Source of the DNA: Polaribacter sargassicola
Lineage (GTDB): Bacteria; Bacteroidota; Bacteroidia; Flavobacteriales; Flavobacteriaceae
Direction: 5' to 3'
Assembly: GCF_021991835.1 (NCBI RefSeq)
Contig: NZ_JAHDAU010000009.1
Span: forward strand, 1-64,000
DNA: 64,000 bases
The position numbers and the translations under genes are program-made. Of this stretch, positions 61,512 to 64,000 are shown piece by piece. Numbering within the stretch: the first letter of the stretch is position 1; every line of letters begins with the position of its first letter. Under the pieces are notes generated by a model. It saw nothing but the letters and a program-made list of their open reading frames with translations, was not told the origin of the DNA and searched no databases.

Positions 61512-64000
61512 CTAAAACTGAACTTTTAATTCTTCTCCTAAAAAAGTATGTAACTTTACTTCTTGATCTTTACCAACTACATAAACAGCTAAATCTATTG
61601 GAGAAATACTAAAATCAAAATAATCTCCGTTTCCTTTTTTAACGATTAGCTTTTTATCTTTTTCTGAATAAGAAAAAACAACTTCAGAATAAATTCCTTT
61701 TTCATATTCATAACTTTCGTTATCATCAAAATATAAAGTAAACTCTGCATCTTTACCTGGATATATACAAATTTTAAGAGGATCTTTGGTTGGCTGATTT
61801 GCATATTGAACTTTTGGTCCGAGAGGTAAAATAGTACCTTCTTTTACAAATATTGCTGTTTCTTCTAACTCAGCTTTTACATTAACAGTTTTACCGCCTA
61901 TAATTTTTTCGTTTGTCCAGTAATTGTACCAAACTCCTTCAGGTAAATACATATTCTTTGTTCTTTGCTGATATTCTGTAACAAAACCTACCATTAAAGA
62001 TTCTCCAAAAAAGAACTGATCTTTAATACCCCAAGTATTTTTATCATTTGGATAATGATAAACTAACGGACTCATAAGCTGCTTACTGTTGTTGGTAATT
62101 TGCCATGCTTGAGAATAAATATATGGCATTAATTGGTAACGTAAATCGATAAACTTGCGTGCAGTACTTTCAAAAGCATCATTATATCTCCAAATTTCTG
62201 TTTCTGAGACGTAACCGTGAATTCTAAAAATGGGACTAAAAGCACCAAACTGAAACCAACGAGTTAACAATTCTATGTATTCGGGGTTTGTATATTGATT
62301 GTCAAACTGTGGATTGATGGATTTAGAATCTCTAAAAAAACCACCAATATCATGAGTCCAATAAGGTACTCCTGCCATGGTAAAGTTTAAACCTGCTGCT
62401 ATTTGCTCTGAAAATTGTTCCCAAGAAGCTTCAACATCACCAGACCAAGAAGTTGCTCCGTAACGTTGTTGTCCTGCATAGGCTGAACGAGTTAAATTAA
62501 ACACACGCTCCATTGGGTATTCCTTTCTTCTCCCTTCGTACATAGTTTTTGTAACCAACAACGAATAAGGATTCTGGACTTCTTTATAAGGTCCTACAGC
62601 AGTTCCTACACTAGTATCGTTTACTCCTTCTGGTTCTGTTCCATCTAACCAAATAGATTTTACTCCTTTATGAAACATAGAATCACTTAAAGCTCTATAA
62701 AATTGATCGCTTACTTTTTTATCATAAATATCTACGTAATTGCTGCTTTCTATCTTCGTCAATCCGTATTTTTCTTCTAATGCTTTGTTTTTTACCTCTG
62801 GCCATACAGAAACCATTAAATTTAAATTCAGTTTTTTTAACTCATCCACCATTGCATTAGGATCTGGGTATTTTGCTCTATCCCACTCAGGTCCTTTGGT
62901 TCCTTTTGGCCAATAAAACCAATCTTGCACAATATTGTCTACAGGAATTTTTCTTTCTCTCATTTCACGAGCATTTTCTAGCAACTCCTCCTGATTGTGA
63001 TATCTTTCTCTACACTGCCAAAATCCGTAAGATTTTTTAGAGAACATGGGTGCTTTTCCTGTTAAATCTTGATAATTAGCAATTGCAGTCCCTGGATTTT
63101 CTCCATAAACGAAATAGTAATCTATGGCATTTCCTTTAATACTACTAAAAACAGTTTTGTTAAAATCTGGTTCGTTGTAGAATAACTTCCCTGGTATTTT
63201 TGCTCCAGTATTCTGGAAAACAACTTTGTATGTTTTACCCGCTTCTAAATATTTTTTACCAGAATATCTTCTTGGCATCCAAATAGTTGAATAGTTTATA
63301 ACAGGATCATTGTCTATACTTACATTAATTTCACCTCTCATACGACCTTTATGATCACTCAAAGCTAAAAATGTATACTCTCCTGTTTTAGTGGGGGTAA
63401 AAGTAGTTTCTCTAATATTTTTTTTCTTAGCTTCTTTGGCTGCATAAGCGGCTACATTTTCTTTTTCACCATTTGCAGGCACTACTTGTTCTTGTTTGTT
63501 TTCTTCTACAACTTCTTCTACAGTTTCAAACTCAATTTCGTTTTCAGGATTGTTAAAATCTGTAAGGCTGTAATTGTGCCAATAGATTCCATATCCTTTG
63601 GTAGATACCAAAAACGGAATGGCAATTTCTTGATTGTATTGTTGCAAACGAATAGGTACATTTTTCCAGTTCATAATACCACTTTGAAACTGACCCAATC
63701 CATATAAACCTTCATCTCCCGCTACAAAAGCCTGAGAAACACTATGCTCATCTGTAGTGTTAGCTCTTATAAAAGTATTTTTGTTAGTTTCTGCCAATAA
63801 TGGTTGATTGTCTTTTGTTTGATACTCAATAGTTCCATCACTATTTACAAATACGGTTACATTTTCCGTACTAACGCTTACACTATCTTCAGTTTCCGTA
63901 AAATCCCATGCTATATTTTGAGGCTCTAAAACAGTTACATAATCTGGAATGGTGGTTGCCTTACTATCTTCTTTTATTTTGTGTACATGAATGATGGATT
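61512..64000 (-). CDS. GH31 glycosidase with PA14 insert, 5' end beyond the window
   Basis: The frame stays open to the right edge, so the N-terminus is missing; a TTG at 63797 is not the true start. In the visible part an N-terminal mutarotase-like domain (AWDFTETEDSVSV, AGDEGLYGLGQFQSG) is interrupted by a PA14-like module (TFTPTKTGEYTFLALSDHKGR to PGKLFYNEPD). The barrel follows with the nucleophile Asp in SIWLDGTEPE and the acid/base Asp in SWSGDVEASWEQF, then C-terminal beta domains. GH31 enzymes with a PA14 insert are best known as alpha-xylosidases, which I favour. The upstream neighbour and signal peptide lie outside. Confidence 0.88.
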   Translation of the reverse strand, partial: SIIHVHKIKEDSKATTIPDYVTVLEPQNIAWDFTETEDSVSVSTENVTVFVNSDGTIEYQTKDNQPLLAETNKNTFIRANTTDEHSVSQAFVAGDEGLYGLGQFQSGIMNWKNVPIRLQQYNQEIAIPFLVSTKGYGIYWHNYSLTDFNNPENEIEFETVEEVVEENKQEQVVPANGEKENVAAYAAKEAKKKNIRETTFTPTKTGEYTFLALSDHKGRMRGEINVSIDNDPVINYSTIWMPRRYSGKKYLEAGKTYKVVFQNTGAKIPGKLFYNEPDFNKTVFSSIKGNAIDYYFVYGENPGTAIANYQDLTGKAPMFSKKSYGFWQCRERYHNQEELLENAREMRERKIPVDNIVQDWFYWPKGTKGPEWDRAKYPDPNAMVDELKKLNLNLMVSVWPEVKNKALEEKYGLTKIESSNYVDIYDKKVSDQFYRALSDSMFHKGVKSIWLDGTEPEGVNDTSVGTAVGPYKEVQNPYSLLVTKTMYEGRRKEYPMERVFNLTRSAYAGQQRYGATSWSGDVEASWEQFSEQIAAGLNFTMAGVPYWTHDIGGFFRDSKSINPQFDNQYTNPEYIELLTRWFQFGAFSPIFRIHGYVSETEIWRYNDAFESTARKFIDLRYQLMPYIYSQAWQITNNSKQLMSPLVYHYPNDKNTWGIKDQFFFGESLMVGFVTEYQQRTKNMYLPEGVWYNYWTNEKIIGGKTVNVKAELEETAIFVKEGTILPLGPKVQYANQPTKDPLKICIYPGKDAEFTLYFDDNESYEYEKGIYSEVVFSYSEKDKKLIVKKGNGDYFDFSISPIDLAVYVVGKDQEVKLHTFLGEELKVQF

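Noticed and set aside
63795..63797. TTG as the start of the GH31 gene
   Set aside because: The reading frame continues upstream to the window edge with sequence fitting the GH31 N-terminal domain, so the gene is simply cut.
26646..64000. Firm assignment of the locus to ulvan
   Set aside because: The lyases, sulfatases, GH39 and Kdu genes are compatible with it, but no rhamnosidase, GH105 or GH88 is visible and the lyase family cannot be fixed by eye. It is kept only as a hypothesis.
1..64000. CRISPR arrays, insertion sequences or prophage genes
   Set aside because: I found no regularly spaced repeats of suitable length, no transposase or integrase coding sequence, and no phage structural genes.

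Overview
The window looks like chromosomal DNA of a marine member of the Flavobacteriaceae; Polaribacter or a close relative is my inference. The grounds are very low G+C, promoters of the Bacteroidota type (TAnnTTTG with an upstream TTG), many secreted lipoproteins, a hybrid two-component regulator, a DnaX without a zinc module, and a sulfatase-rich polysaccharide-degradation locus with no phage or transposon genes.

Positions 1-3811 hold an AT-rich leader with promoters pointing off the left edge, then a minus-strand unit: alpha/beta hydrolase, iduronate-sulfatase-like sulfatase and a lipoprotein aspartate/glutamate racemase homologue. Positions 3812-5400 hold a decayed TIGR03643-type pseudogene, two tandem small paralogues and tRNA-Thr(UGU). 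Positions 5553-9641 are a tightly coupled operon: udk, a DivIC/FtsB-like gene, and two methylmalonyl-CoA-mutase-like genes around a small membrane protein. Neither mutase-like protein has a B12 domain, and the larger one has lost catalytic residues.

Positions 9764-20451 carry housekeeping and stress genes: a TlpA-like thioredoxin, msrA, dnaX, a cation/proton antiporter, miaE-like, DUF4268, a structured RNA resembling Flavo-1, DUF4870, dps, an MscS channel and mnmE. Positions 20509-25468 form a phosphodiester/phosphomonoester scavenging cluster: three glycerophosphodiester phosphodiesterases and a purple-acid-phosphatase-like enzyme. A frameshifted ychJ lies inside it. A SMI1/KNR4 gene (25664-26269) sits alone between GTTGTGTA boundary sequences.

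From about 26.6 kb to the right edge lies a polysaccharide utilisation locus (PUL) of at least 37 kb. kduI-kduD-DUF4861 and a hybrid two-component regulator are on the plus strand. Opposed minus-strand units carry DUF6250, GH39, GH30, four sulfatases, two heparinase II/III-type lyases, a carbohydrate esterase, GH43, GH28-like, two paralogous unassigned beta-helix proteins, a Tat-exported GH116 and a GH31 cut by the window edge. Together they suggest a sulfated, acylated, uronate- and probably xylose-containing polymer. Sulfatases and the esterase would expose the chain, lyases would release unsaturated uronates, glycosidases would trim neutral sugars, and KduI/KduD would send the uronate to 2-keto-3-deoxygluconate. 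No SusC/SusD pair, sulfatase-maturation enzyme, KdgK or KdgA is in the window, so the locus probably continues to the right. The natural substrate is not proven by the sequence.
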